Below, piece after piece: positions 1 to 8,588 of a stretch of 64,000 bases of DNA; positions within the stretch are counted from its first letter, which is position 1; each line of letters opens with the position of its first letter. The notes beneath the pieces are model-generated. The model saw only the letters and a program-made list of their open reading frames with translations. It was not told the DNA's origin and made no database searches. The stretch lies in contig LFER01000015.1 of the NCBI GenBank assembly GCA_001510135.1, positions 23,397 to 87,396 of the forward strand, in the 5' to 3' direction. This stretch comes from Alphaproteobacteria bacterium casp-alpha6. GTDB lineage: Bacteria > Pseudomonadota > Alphaproteobacteria > Rhodobacterales > Rhodobacteraceae. Both the position numbers and the translations under genes were made by a program.

Positions 1-1528
1 CAGTACGGTCTAGGCCAGCTATCCCATCGTTTGTACCGCAATGTCCAACAATAGGCTCTAATTTTTTGAGAGTCTTGGCGCGGGGTTTGGTGTAGGCCTC
101 AAGACCTTCCCAACCACCTTCTCTTCCAAAACCGCTTTCCCGCATCCCCCCAAAACCCGCAGATGCGTCAAACATATTGGTACCGTTTATCCAAATGACG
201 CCGGCTTTGATTTTTGGGGCAAGACCCAGACACAGGTTAACATTTTCACTCCAGATGGATGCCGCCAGGCCATAGCGCGTATCATTGGCCAATTTTGCGG
301 CTTCGTCAGGTGTTCTAAAGGTCGTCGTAACCAAAACGGGGCCGAAAATTTCCTCTTGCATCAGGATGTCAGAGGTCCCAAGTCCTGAGATAAGGGTAGG
401 GGGGAAATAACATCCTGTGTCTGGGATGCTTTCGCAGGATTGAAACATCTCACCCGCGGGGTTGTCAGACAGCATTTGGGAAATTCTGGATTTCTGCACA
501 GGATCGACAATCGCACCAATATCAATTGATTTGTCCATCGGGTCCCCAACGCGAAGTGTTTTCATGCGGGTTTTGATCTTGTTGAGAAATTTATCTGCGA
601 CACCTTCCTGAACCAAAAGCCGTGATCCCGCACAACAGACTTGACCCTGATTAAGCCATATGGCGTCAACAACGCCCTCTACTGCGCTGTCAAGATCGGC
701 ATCGTCAAAGACAATAAAAGGGGATTTTCCGCCAAGTTCCAGAGTCAGGGATTTACCAGTCCCCGCCGTCGCCTCTCTGATCTTGCGACCCACTTCTGTG
801 GAGCCGGTAAAGGCGATTTTATCAATGTTGGGCTCAGAAACGATCAGCTCCCCGACACGTCCGTCCCCGGTAACAATGTTTACAACACCTTTCGGAACAC
901 CGGCTTGTTGGCAAATTTCTGCAAAAAGAAGCGCGCTAAGCGACGTGTATTCTGCCGGTTTAAGCACGACAGTATTGCCCATGGCGAGCGCGGGCGCAAT
1001 TTTCCATGCCAACATCAAAATTGGGAAATTCCAAGGAATAATCTGACCACAGATTCCAACCGCCTGACGGTCTGGCAAGGATTTTTCCATCAATTGCGCC
1101 ATGCCCGCATGATAATAAAAATGCCTTTGCGCCAAGGGAATATCTATATCGCGGCTTTCGCGTATGGGTTTACCGTTGTCCAACGTTTCCAGCGTCGCAA
1201 AAAGCCTGCTTTGTTTTTGCAAAAGCCGCGCGATGGCATAAAGCACTTTAGCGCGACCGTGACCGCCAAGTGCTTCCCATCCAGATTGCGCTGCAACTGC
1301 GGCCTTGACTGCGGCCGACACAGATTTTGCAGAGGCCTGACTGATCTGTGCCAGTTCTTCTGTCGTTGCCGGATTGATGGTGAGAAACAAATCTTCCGGT
1401 TTTGTGAATGCACCGTTGATGAAATGGCCAAACCTTCCTTTGTGCGACGCGATCCATTTCATCGCCTCTTCATTTGCTTCGGGTGCTTTTCCGTAGTCCA
1501 TCGTTTCAAAAATCTGGCTGATGTTCAT
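1..1528 (-). CDS. Aldehyde dehydrogenase, C-terminus beyond left edge
   Basis: NAD(P)-dependent oxidation of an aldehyde to an acid, probably acetaldehyde released by the neighbouring DeoC. The frame is open for 509 codons from an ATG preceded by a GGAGAA ribosome site and has no stop before the window ends. A full ALDH domain is visible: PWNFP at about residue 165, FTGSTEVG at about 240, general-base Glu in ELGGKSP at 265, nucleophile in GQVCC at about 298, and EEIFGPV at about 392. The domain ends near residue 480 but the frame continues in a linker. This fits the roughly 780-residue, two-domain ALDH proteins that sit beside deoC in Rhodobacterales (recalled, not searched). It starts 20 bases after the deoC stop, so the two are likely co-transcribed. 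Family certain; the second domain is inference. Confidence 0.93.
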   Translation of the reverse strand, partial: MNISQIFETMDYGKAPEANEEAMKWIASHKGRFGHFINGAFTKPEDLFLTINPATTEELAQISQASAKSVSAAVKAAVAAQSGWEALGGHGRAKVLYAIARLLQKQSRLFATLETLDNGKPIRESRDIDIPLAQRHFYYHAGMAQLMEKSLPDRQAVGICGQIIPWNFPILMLAWKIAPALAMGNTVVLKPAEYTSLSALLFAEICQQAGVPKGVVNIVTGDGRVGELIVSEPNIDKIAFTGSTEVGRKIREATAGTGKSLTLELGGKSPFIVFDDADLDSAVEGVVDAIWLNQGQVCCAGSRLLVQEGVADKFLNKIKTRMKTLRVGDPMDKSIDIGAIVDPVQKSRISQMLSDNPAGEMFQSCESIPDTGCYFPPTLISGLGTSDILMQEEIFGPVLVTTTFRTPDEAAKLANDTRYGLAASIWSENVNLCLGLAPKIKAGVIWINGTNMFDASAGFGGMRESGFGREGGWEGLEAYTKPRAKTLKKLEPIVGHCGTNDGIAGLDRT

Positions 1529-1548
1529 TGGGGTTCTCCGGAATGGGT

Positions 1549-2538
1549 CTAGGCCATCGGGTGACGGTGTGAAGCGGAATAGGCTCCGGTGACGAAATGT
1601 TCGAGTTGGCGTTCAATATCACCTAACAGCGATGATGCACCAAAGCGGAAGAGTTCAGGGTTCAGCCAGGAGTTTCCCAGCTCTTCTTTGATAAGCGACA
1701 GATAGGTCAGCGCATCTTTGGCTTTGGATATCCCTCCTGCGGGTTTATAACCAACCTTGAACCCCGTTTGTTCGTAATAATCCCGGATCGCACGCACCAT
1801 CACCAAGGATACGGGAAGCGTTGCGTTCACACTTTCTTTTCCGGTGGAAGTTTTGATAAAATCCGCCCCAGCCATCATACAAATCAGTGACGCGCGCGCC
1901 ACGTTGCGCAGGCTTCCCAATTCCCCTGTGGCCAAGATTGTTTTGAGATGGGCATCCCCGCAAGCGTCACGAAATCGTTTGACCTCATCATAAAGTGCGG
2001 CCCAGTTTTGAGTCAAAACATGGCGTCTTGAAATGACAATATCAATTTCCTCAGCACCGCAAGAAACGCTTTCCTTGATTTCGGCAATGCGCAGCTCAAG
2101 TGGGGACAATCCGGCAGGAAACCCAGTGGAGACAGCAGCGACAGGGATGCCGGAATCCTGTAAACGTGTCACAGCTGCCTTAATCATATCATGGTAAACA
2201 CAGACGGCCCCAACCCTGATCTTTGGAACATCCAGCTGACTGAGAATATCCTGACGTATCGGGTTTTTTGCCTTGTCGCATAACCGGTAAACACGGCCTT
2301 CGGTGTCATCCCCTGACAGGGTGGTAAGGTCGATGCATGAGACAGCACGAAGCAACCATGCCACTTGATGAGATTTTTTCACCGAACGTCGAGTGGAAAG
2401 AGTCGATGCGCGTCTTTCAATTGCTGATGTGTTTGCTTGGGCCGACATGACCCAGTCCAGGTTCAGCGCCTGACCGGGGTTGCGATCCAAATGATTTGAA
2501 ACAGAACGCAGAGCAGTCGTCAAAGAGTGTGTTTCCAT
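1549..2538 (-). CDS. deoC: Deoxyribose-phosphate aldolase
   Basis: Cleaves 2-deoxy-D-ribose 5-phosphate to glyceraldehyde 3-phosphate and acetaldehyde in deoxynucleoside salvage. At 329 residues it has the longer form of the family, with about 70 extra N-terminal residues compared with E. coli DeoC. Catalytic features are visible: the Schiff-base lysine in DFIKTSTGK at about residue 229, the second lysine in GYKPAGGIS at about 265, and the aspartate in EIDIVI at about 166. It is first in the minus-strand pair with the aldehyde dehydrogenase, which would remove the acetaldehyde, and is divergent from the metal ABC transporter. Identification is secure. Confidence 0.96.
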   Translation of the reverse strand: METHSLTTALRSVSNHLDRNPGQALNLDWVMSAQANTSAIERRASTLSTRRSVKKSHQVAWLLRAVSCIDLTTLSGDDTEGRVYRLCDKAKNPIRQDILSQLDVPKIRVGAVCVYHDMIKAAVTRLQDSGIPVAAVSTGFPAGLSPLELRIAEIKESVSCGAEEIDIVISRRHVLTQNWAALYDEVKRFRDACGDAHLKTILATGELGSLRNVARASLICMMAGADFIKTSTGKESVNATLPVSLVMVRAIRDYYEQTGFKVGYKPAGGISKAKDALTYLSLIKEELGNSWLNPELFRFGASSLLGDIERQLEHFVTGAYSASHRHPMA

Positions 2539-2614
2539 AGTATTACCAATTTTTCACATCATAAACCGTGACACGCTGGATAGTGAATGACAAGAATTTG
2601 TTCGGAAAATAAAT

Positions 2615-2629
2615 TGCGAATAATTCGCA
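2615..2629. promoter_or_regulatory. Fur-family (Mur/Fur-like) palindromic box
   Basis: TGCGAATAATTCGCA is a perfect inverted repeat of 7-bp arms around one central base. It lies between divergent deoC and the metal-transporter operon, about 58-72 bases before the binding-protein ATG. Fur-family metalloregulators (Mur, Fur, Zur) bind AT-rich palindromes of this kind, and in alphaproteobacteria Mur controls manganese importers. The symmetry is seen; the regulator is inferred. Confidence 0.6.
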
Positions 2630-2645
2630 TTTGCATTGACTTTTT

Positions 2646-2664
2646 GCAAATTATTCTCATTATC
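2646..2664 (-). promoter_or_regulatory. Second Fur-box-like site
   Basis: Read on the minus strand this 19-mer is GATAATGAGAATAATTTGC, which matches 15 of 19 positions of the classical Fur box GATAATGATAATCATTATC. It lies 17 bases downstream of the first palindrome and ends 22 bases before the start codon of the metal-binding protein, so occupancy could block transcription. Two tandem sites suggest cooperative metal-dependent repression. The match was counted by eye; the identity of the bound regulator is unknown. Confidence 0.5.
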
Positions 2665-2686
2665 AAGTACAGAGGCTTTTTTAAAG

Positions 2687-3646
2687 ATGAAACGCAGAGA
2701 CATTCTTTTAGGTTTGGGCGCTGGGCTGCTGGTTGTTCCACTGCGGGCGGCGGCGGTTGGCGCACCATTGAATGTTGTCGCCACCACGGGCATGATCTCT
2801 GATCTGATTTCCAATATAGGCGGATCAATTGTTGATGTGCTTGGGATCATGGGTCCGGGTGTGGATCCTCATTCCTATCGCCATACTCGTAGCGATATTT
2901 TAGCTATGACAAGGGCTGATGTCGTCTTTTACCACGGTCTTGACCTTGAAATTCAGATGATGGAATTTTTTCAACAACTGTCGCAAAAAAGTCCAGTCAA
3001 GGCAATTGCCAACGCAATTGACCGGTCAAAGCTATTGAGTTCAGTTGTAAAGGGGAATTCTTTCGACCCGCACGTCTGGATGGATCCTATGATCTGGGCA
3101 GAAACCATTGGTCCGGTTGTTGAAACCCTCCACCAAATCATGCCTGATAAATTGAATTTCCTAATGTCGAATGCAGACAATTACAGAAAGAAATTACAGG
3201 CGCTTGATGTTTATTCAAAGCAAGTCCTGACAAGTGTTCCAAGGCAAAGCGCAATTTTAATAACTGCGCATGATGCTTTTGCCTATTTTGGGGCCGCCTA
3301 TGATTTTGAAGTGATCGGCGTTCAGGGAATATCAACAAATTCAGAGGCAGGTCTGTATCGTATCGGGGAACTGGTCGACCTAATTGTGGATCGCAACGTG
3401 TCAGCGGTTTTTGTGGAAAGTTCTGTATCAGATCGAAACATGCGGGCGCTTATAGAAGGCGCAGCAGCCAAAGGCCACGCGGTGTCACTGGGCGGGGAAT
3501 TGTTTTCTGATGCAATGGGTCCCGCTGGCAGTTACGAGGGTACCTATATTGGAATGATCGATCATAATGTGACAACGATTGCCAGAGCGCTCGGTGGAAC
3601 GGTTCCGGAACGTGGATGGCAAAACAAGCTTGGATTGGGAACATGA
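2687..3646 (+). CDS. Metal ABC transporter substrate-binding protein (TroA/MntA type)
   Basis: Periplasmic cluster-9 binding protein for Mn2+/Zn2+/Fe2+. The ATG at MKRRDILLGLG is chosen over an upstream TTG because it opens a 23-residue export signal with an RR pair, ending near LRAAA. Metal ligands are seen at His62 (DPHSY), His129 (DPHVWMD), His195 (TAHDAF) and Asp275 (ELFSDAMG). This H-H-H-D set is that of TroA rather than the H-H-E-D set of PsaA/MntC, so sequence alone does not settle the metal. The GGELFSDAMG tail is also TroA-like. It overlaps the ATPase gene by ATGA and lies behind two Fur-family boxes. The family is certain; manganese is favoured by the alphaproteobacterial context. 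Confidence 0.92.
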   Translation: MKRRDILLGLGAGLLVVPLRAAAVGAPLNVVATTGMISDLISNIGGSIVDVLGIMGPGVDPHSYRHTRSDILAMTRADVVFYHGLDLEIQMMEFFQQLSQKSPVKAIANAIDRSKLLSSVVKGNSFDPHVWMDPMIWAETIGPVVETLHQIMPDKLNFLMSNADNYRKKLQALDVYSKQVLTSVPRQSAILITAHDAFAYFGAAYDFEVIGVQGISTNSEAGLYRIGELVDLIVDRNVSAVFVESSVSDRNMRALIEGAAAKGHAVSLGGELFSDAMGPAGSYEGTYIGMIDHNVTTIARALGGTVPERGWQNKLGLGT

Positions 3647-4449
3647 TGGCAGGAGTTGCGCTGGTTTCAGATCAAGGAGTTCGGCTGGGCGAGGCCAGAG
3701 AGCCGGGGGAAGAGCCGCTTAATATACGCGGTTTGACGGTCTCTTATGGTCAGGTTCCCGCTGTGTATTCCATCGACTTTTCCGTAAAATCGGGATCTTT
3801 GATGGGAATAGTTGGACCGAATGGTGCGGGAAAATCGACAGTATTAAAGGCAGCAATGGGTATTTTGCCCCTTATTTCAGGACAGGTAACATTTTTTGGA
3901 AAACCTCTTAAAGAGGCGCGCCACAGAGTTGCCTATGTCCCGCAACGTGCAAGCGTGGATTGGGATTTTCCGGCTACAGTCTATGATGTGGTTTTGATGG
4001 GCCTCTATCCGTCGCTGGGACTATTGCGTCGTGTATCAAAGGCGGACAAAGCCAAAGTGGCAGAAAGCCTCGCGAAAGTTGGGATGCAGGATTTCGTAGA
4101 CCGTCAAATTGGACAATTGTCAGGCGGGCAACAACAAAGGGTCTTTCTTGCCCGATCACTTGTGCAACAGGCGGATGTTTTTCTTTTAGATGAACCTTTT
4201 GCAGGCGTTGATGCAGCAACGGAAACAGCGATCATGGGTGTTTTAAAGGGTCTGCAGGAAGACGGCAAAACCATTATTTCCGTTCATCACGATTTAAGTA
4301 CAGTGAGCACCTATTTTGATCATCTGTTTTTGCTCAACCGAAAGGCAGTGGCCTACGGTCCAGTAGCGGAGGTGTTTACGAAAGAAAATCTTTCCATTGC
4401 CTATGGTGGCAAACTTGCTGCAGCGCAGTTGGATACGATGGGACTTTAA
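3643..4449 (+). CDS. Metal ABC transporter ATP-binding protein
   Basis: Cytoplasmic ATPase of the metal importer, 268 residues. The start at the ATGA overlap with the binding-protein stop is preferred. Walker A GPNGAGKST lies at about residues 58-66, ABC signature LSGGQQQR at about 159-166 and Walker B VFLLDEP at about 179-185, followed by a switch histidine in SVHHD. An N-terminal stretch of about 25 residues precedes the ABC fold and is longer than usual, so a later start cannot be ruled out. It is joined to the following permease by a TAATG stop-start overlap, so the four genes form one translationally coupled operon. Confidence 0.93.
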   Translation: MMAGVALVSDQGVRLGEAREPGEEPLNIRGLTVSYGQVPAVYSIDFSVKSGSLMGIVGPNGAGKSTVLKAAMGILPLISGQVTFFGKPLKEARHRVAYVPQRASVDWDFPATVYDVVLMGLYPSLGLLRRVSKADKAKVAESLAKVGMQDFVDRQIGQLSGGQQQRVFLARSLVQQADVFLLDEPFAGVDAATETAIMGVLKGLQEDGKTIISVHHDLSTVSTYFDHLFLLNRKAVAYGPVAEVFTKENLSIAYGGKLAAAQLDTMGL

Positions 4450-5660
4450 TGTTGTGGGCCGCGCTTTCCCTGTCATTGGGATATAACGCAACACTTGTGA
4501 CACTTGGGGCAAGCCTGCTTGGAGCAGCAGCAGGAATGGCGGGAACATTCCTGTATCTAAGAAAAAATGCCCTTATTAGTGACGCAATTTCCCATGCAAC
4601 ATTACCTGGGTTGGGTTTTGCCTTTCTGGTGGCGTTTGGTTTTGGAATAGATGGCCGTCAATTGTTGATCCTTCTGAGTGGCTCTGCACTCAGTGCGGCA
4701 CTGGGGTTGTATTTTGTGAATTGGCTCACGCGGGAAACAAGACTGACGCAGGACACCGCAATCGGTTGCGTGCTTTCGGTGTTTTTTGCCTTTGGCGTCG
4801 TTCTTTTAACCATAATTCAAGTCATTCCAGCTGGCCGGAAGGCTGGGCTTGAAAGCTTTCTTTTGGGCTCAACAGCCGGCATGCTATATTCGGATGCTCT
4901 TTTGATCCTTATCCTAAGTATCATCACGGCGCTGGTTCTATTTGTGTTTTTGCGCCCAATAAAACTTGTGGTGTTTGACCAAGGTTATAGTGAAACTCTT
5001 GGTATTTCAGTGCGGCGTGTTGATTTTATTATTCTCATGGTCACTCTGGCCGTCACCGTTCTGGGAATGAAGATCGTTGGCCTTATTCTAATTGTGGCAC
5101 TCTTGATCATTCCAGCGGTCAGCGCACGGTTTTGGAGCGAGAGGACCAATATCATACTTGTCACGGCAACTTTGTTTGGTGCGCTATCGGGGTATATCGG
5201 CTCTGCAATATCGGCTGTATCACCGGGATTACCCACAGGACCGATCATTGTTCTATGCTGTTTTGGATTGTTTTTGTTCTCGTTTCTTTTTGCACCAAAA
5301 AGGGGGGTTTTGGCGGTTGCACTGGATCACTACAGATTTCAAAAGGCTGTGCATCTTACGCAAGGGCTTTTGTCGATGGCTGCGGCGCAACCGATTTATG
5401 AACCAAAAACACAACGTTTGTTGCGCCGTTTGGGATATATCCGAGCTGATGGTGTTGCAACGGAGACAGGAAAATCCTTAGCGGCAAAGACGCTTTTGAA
5501 TGAAAAACGATGGTCTTATTGGCAGGAAATATTGAAGGAAAGTGATCAGTTGGATGGTCAAGCCGTGTTCAATTTGATGGACATTGAAACCAAACTTACA
5601 CCGGATCAAATCAAGTCAATTGATCAAGGCTTGGCCTTAAAACAGGGGGAGCGCATGTGA
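4449..5660 (+). CDS. Metal ABC transporter permease with C-terminal extension
   Basis: Inner-membrane permease of the ABC-3 family (TroC/MntC type). Residues 1 to about 290 form the usual multi-helix core, with the cytoplasmic-loop motif SDAISHATLPGLG near residue 40. A further 110 or so mostly polar residues follow, with a pattern like a winged helix (RLLRRLGYIRADGVATETG). Related permeases of about 290 residues lack this tail; longer forms occur in Tro/Mnt systems. Its possible DNA- or metal-sensing role is not shown here. It overlaps the ATPase by one base and the second permease by TGATG. Confidence 0.92.
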   Translation: MLWAALSLSLGYNATLVTLGASLLGAAAGMAGTFLYLRKNALISDAISHATLPGLGFAFLVAFGFGIDGRQLLILLSGSALSAALGLYFVNWLTRETRLTQDTAIGCVLSVFFAFGVVLLTIIQVIPAGRKAGLESFLLGSTAGMLYSDALLILILSIITALVLFVFLRPIKLVVFDQGYSETLGISVRRVDFIILMVTLAVTVLGMKIVGLILIVALLIIPAVSARFWSERTNIILVTATLFGALSGYIGSAISAVSPGLPTGPIIVLCCFGLFLFSFLFAPKRGVLAVALDHYRFQKAVHLTQGLLSMAAAQPIYEPKTQRLLRRLGYIRADGVATETGKSLAAKTLLNEKRWSYWQEILKESDQLDGQAVFNLMDIETKLTPDQIKSIDQGLALKQGERM

Positions 5661-6571
5661 TGGGAAGCGAATTTGTTGCCCTTGGCCTGACGCCCGTATT
5701 GATCTCTGCTTTCGCGGGTATGGCTTGCGCACTGCCGGGTAATTTTTTGGTCCTGCGCAAGCAGGCGCTTATCGGTGATGCGATCAGCCATGTGGTTTTA
5801 CCAGGGATTGTTGTTGCATATTTGCTGACGGGGCAGGTGTCTACATGGCCCATGATGTTGGGCGCGGCCGGAGCGGCGGTAATTTCAGTCGTTCTGATTG
5901 AGATGATACGCCGTTTGGGTCGCATTGAATATGGTGCCGCTATGGGTGTAATATTCACCACCATGTTTGCGGCCGGTGTTTTGCTTTTGGAACAATCAGA
6001 TACAAGCCGCGTACATTTGGACGTCGAGCATGCGCTTTTCGGAAATCTAGAGACCCTGATTTGGCTCCAATCTGATGGCTGGGGGTCATTGTTGGATCCT
6101 TTATCTCTGGCCCAATTACCACCTCAGTTTTTTAGGATGGTGATCGCGTTTTTTGTGATTTCGGCCTTTACCTATATCTTTTGGCGTCCCTTGGTTCTGA
6201 TTAGCTTTGACGAAGCTTATGCAAGGACCATCGGCACACAGGCGACAGTGGTTGGATTTCTTTTGGTTGTACTTGCGGCAATGGCGGCTGTGGCTGCCTT
6301 TGATGCGGTGGGGTCTATTATCGTGATTGCGATGATCTTGTGCCCGCCGGCGACTGCGAGACTTTTGACCAATGACATAAAAACACAGGTCTTTTTAAGC
6401 CTGATTTTAGCGCTTGGCGCGACGTTGATCGGATATGTGGTAGCGGGCTATCTTCCTCTTTGGTTGGGGTATTCCAACACATTAAGCGCAGCGGGGATGA
6501 TCGCAACAGTCAGCGGCTTGCTTCTTGCTTCGTCTGCGATATACGGGCGTCATCGAAAAAGAGTGATCTGA
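5660..6571 (+). CDS. Metal ABC transporter permease, second subunit
   Basis: Second ABC-3 family membrane permease (TroD/MntD type), 303 residues, pairing with the preceding one. The hydrophobic core carries the family motif KQALIGDAISHVVLPGIV at about residues 35-52. The ATG in the TGATG overlap is chosen because a GGGGGA ribosome site lies 9 bases upstream; a GTG one codon earlier is the alternative. It is the last gene of the metal operon; the next gene starts 13 bases downstream. It lacks the C-terminal extension of its partner. Confidence 0.92.
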   Translation: MGSEFVALGLTPVLISAFAGMACALPGNFLVLRKQALIGDAISHVVLPGIVVAYLLTGQVSTWPMMLGAAGAAVISVVLIEMIRRLGRIEYGAAMGVIFTTMFAAGVLLLEQSDTSRVHLDVEHALFGNLETLIWLQSDGWGSLLDPLSLAQLPPQFFRMVIAFFVISAFTYIFWRPLVLISFDEAYARTIGTQATVVGFLLVVLAAMAAVAAFDAVGSIIVIAMILCPPATARLLTNDIKTQVFLSLILALGATLIGYVVAGYLPLWLGYSNTLSAAGMIATVSGLLLASSAIYGRHRKRVI

Positions 6572-6583
6572 AGGGACTAGGGT

Positions 6584-7102
6584 ATGGCGGGTGCAAGACC
6601 AGAACAGGCGATATTGACGCGTGACACTGACATGACCAAAACGGCAGCCACACGTAGTGTGATTGAAAATATGGTTGATGGATTGAACGATCATCGCATT
6701 TCAGACATCGGAGAGTTTTTTGCAGAAAGCTTCCGCTGGATCGGAAACCAAGGGTGCGGCACAAAAAACGGACTGCGCGCTTTTCAGGAAAATTGGCAAA
6801 AACCTTTTCAGGCAGCCTTTTCAGATAAGGTATGTATAGACGAAGCGCGTCTTTACATGGGCGAATGGGCGGCGGCCTTTGGTCGGCAAGAAGCCATCCA
6901 TTCAGGTGAATTCATGGGCATTGCTCCGACTGGAAAGAAAGTTGAAATTCGCTACATGGATTTCTGGAAAGTCGAGGATGGCAAAATCACTGATAATTAT
7001 GTGATGGTTGATTTTCCCCATGTAATGGCGCAGCTTGGAAAAGACGCCTTTGATGGTCATGGGTGGGAAAAATTTGATGCTCGGGATTCGGGCAAAGGGT
7101 AA
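6584..7102 (+). CDS. SnoaL-like / ester cyclase family protein (NTF2 fold)
   Basis: Small alpha/beta protein of 172 residues in the SnoaL-like polyketide cyclase superfamily. Diagnostic features are GLNDHRISDIGEFFAESFRW near residue 30 and the C-terminal GKKVEIRYMDFWKVEDGKITDNYVMVD. The family includes isomerases, cyclases and ligand-binding proteins, so no reaction can be named. The start has an AAGGGA element upstream; a second ATG 48 bases on (MTKTAATRS) would remove a poorly conserved leader. It follows the metal permease by only 12 bases and may be co-transcribed, without obvious functional link. Confidence 0.78.
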   Translation: MAGARPEQAILTRDTDMTKTAATRSVIENMVDGLNDHRISDIGEFFAESFRWIGNQGCGTKNGLRAFQENWQKPFQAAFSDKVCIDEARLYMGEWAAAFGRQEAIHSGEFMGIAPTGKKVEIRYMDFWKVEDGKITDNYVMVDFPHVMAQLGKDAFDGHGWEKFDARDSGKG

Positions 7103-7142
7103 ACATCTACGCCCTTCACAATCACAACATTGAATTCAGCTG

Positions 7143-7898
7143 TCACTGGCTATAATTGCTGCCCTCTTCGTCAAGGATTGCTTTGAGCTCTTCAAAGTGA
7201 CGCTGGTCCTGTTCCGGATAGGTTTCAAGCTGATCAGCCACCTTTGATGCAACTTCATCCGAAAGCACGCGCAGCGGTTGTCCGGTTTGCAAAGCCCGAA
7301 TGTAAGTTTCCGCGGCACGTTCAAAATAATAGAGCCTATTGAATGTATCAGCGACCGTTTCCCCAATCACCAAAACACCATGATTACCCATTATCATGAC
7401 CTTTTTTTTGGGATCTTGCAGCATCGCGGCGCAACGTTCCCCTTCGTCTTCAAACGCAAGCCCGCCATAGTTGTCATCAATCACATAGCGATTGTAAAAA
7501 GTGGCACAGTTTTGATCGATTGGAAGAAGTCTGCTGTCTTTGAGGGATGCCAAAACTGTTGCGTGGATTGAATGCACATGCATCGCGCATCGCGCATGGG
7601 GGCAGTTGCGATGGAGAGAGCCATGCAACCCCCAGGCCGTTGGATCTGGCGCATCCGGCCCAGAAAGAGTATCGGGATTATTCGCATCAATTTCGATAAT
7701 ATCGCTGGCTTTGATGCGGGAAAAATGACTCTGACTTGGGTTCATCAGAAATCTGGTTCCATCTTCGTTGACGGCAAGCGAAAAATGATTGGCTACGGCT
7801 TCGTGATAATTTAACCGTGCGGTCCAACGAAATGCTGCCGCCAAATCCACACGTTCCTGCCAATTGTCCATATTTGGTCTTAAGTGCGTTACAGTCAT
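7143..7898 (-). CDS. Class II aldolase/adducin family protein
   Basis: Metal-dependent aldolase, epimerase or decarboxylase-like enzyme on a small sugar-phosphate or hydroxy-acid substrate. The zinc-site histidines are seen in AMHVHSIHAT and in IMGNHGVLVIG. Length is 251 residues from the ATG of MTVTHL, chosen because GGAG sits 6 bases upstream; an ATG four codons earlier lacks a ribosome site. It resembles the broad group found scattered in proteobacteria next to oxidoreductases, and the substrate is not readable from sequence. It faces the SnoaL-like gene tail to tail. Confidence 0.85.
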   Translation of the reverse strand: MTVTHLRPNMDNWQERVDLAAAFRWTARLNYHEAVANHFSLAVNEDGTRFLMNPSQSHFSRIKASDIIEIDANNPDTLSGPDAPDPTAWGLHGSLHRNCPHARCAMHVHSIHATVLASLKDSRLLPIDQNCATFYNRYVIDDNYGGLAFEDEGERCAAMLQDPKKKVMIMGNHGVLVIGETVADTFNRLYYFERAAETYIRALQTGQPLRVLSDEVASKVADQLETYPEQDQRHFEELKAILDEEGSNYSQ

Positions 7899-7972
7899 CT
7901 TTCGCTCCATCGGATTTTGCAGATGGTATTTCTACGTCAATACCCTTGGCTTAAACCATAGTTGTCACAAAT

Positions 7973-8398
7973 TCACTCTGCAAGTGGTCTAGATGGTATC
8001 CAGACGTATCCATCATGGGATAGGATTGCGCATTCCCGAAGGCCGTGGGGCTTATCAAGGGGTGTATGCAGAATACTATCCCCTCGGACCACTGCTCTGC
8101 GATGACATTCGTCGGGATCAGAATTATAGAGACGGATTTCGATACCGGCGCCGCGTGGTGGATTTTCAGGAAGAATCCCGAAAAGTGGATGACGACCATA
8201 GGTATGATCTGCATGTAGCTGGAATATCTGATCGGTATATTTCAAAATAGCAAAGTCATTTGTCGCCCGAAATGCTTTCATGTCAAAATTATCTTTCAAA
8301 AAAGATACATGGCGTGGGACATCCCGCACGATAAGGTTGAGGCCTAGTCCGGTTAACGTTTTCCCAAAAATGTCTGCTTTTATGTTGTCTAAAACCAT
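7973..8398 (-). CDS. VOC (glyoxalase/bleomycin resistance) superfamily protein
   Basis: Protein of 141 residues with the paired beta-alpha-beta-beta-beta pattern of the vicinal oxygen chelate fold: GLGLNLIVRDVPRHVSFLKDNFD opens the first module and GIEIRLYNSDPDECHRRAV the second, ending DGYVWIPSRPL. Members include glyoxalase I, extradiol dioxygenases and antibiotic-binding proteins; the ligand set here is not clear enough to choose. It lies 74 bases upstream of the class II aldolase on the same strand and may share its promoter. It is divergent from amn. Confidence 0.78.
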   Translation of the reverse strand: MVLDNIKADIFGKTLTGLGLNLIVRDVPRHVSFLKDNFDMKAFRATNDFAILKYTDQIFQLHADHTYGRHPLFGILPENPPRGAGIEIRLYNSDPDECHRRAVVRGDSILHTPLDKPHGLRECAILSHDGYVWIPSRPLAE

Positions 8399-8588
8399 TA
8401 CAAATATCCTGAGTGTTTATGAGGGTTACCTTGCACAATCTATTGCAGTGTGACATAATTTTTCATGGATATTACATCAAAACCTCCAGAAATCCCTAAG
8501 ATATGCGGCAGTGATATTTTTAGTCGCGACAAAGCACTGTATACAGAGACAGTCATACAAATGATTTTATGATGTGGCCTGAAAGACT

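Noticed and set aside
641..1552. 303-codon plus-strand frame
   Set aside because: Lies entirely opposite the aldehyde dehydrogenase gene (and the first codons of its leader); no family pattern, rich in Arg/Cys as shadow frames are.
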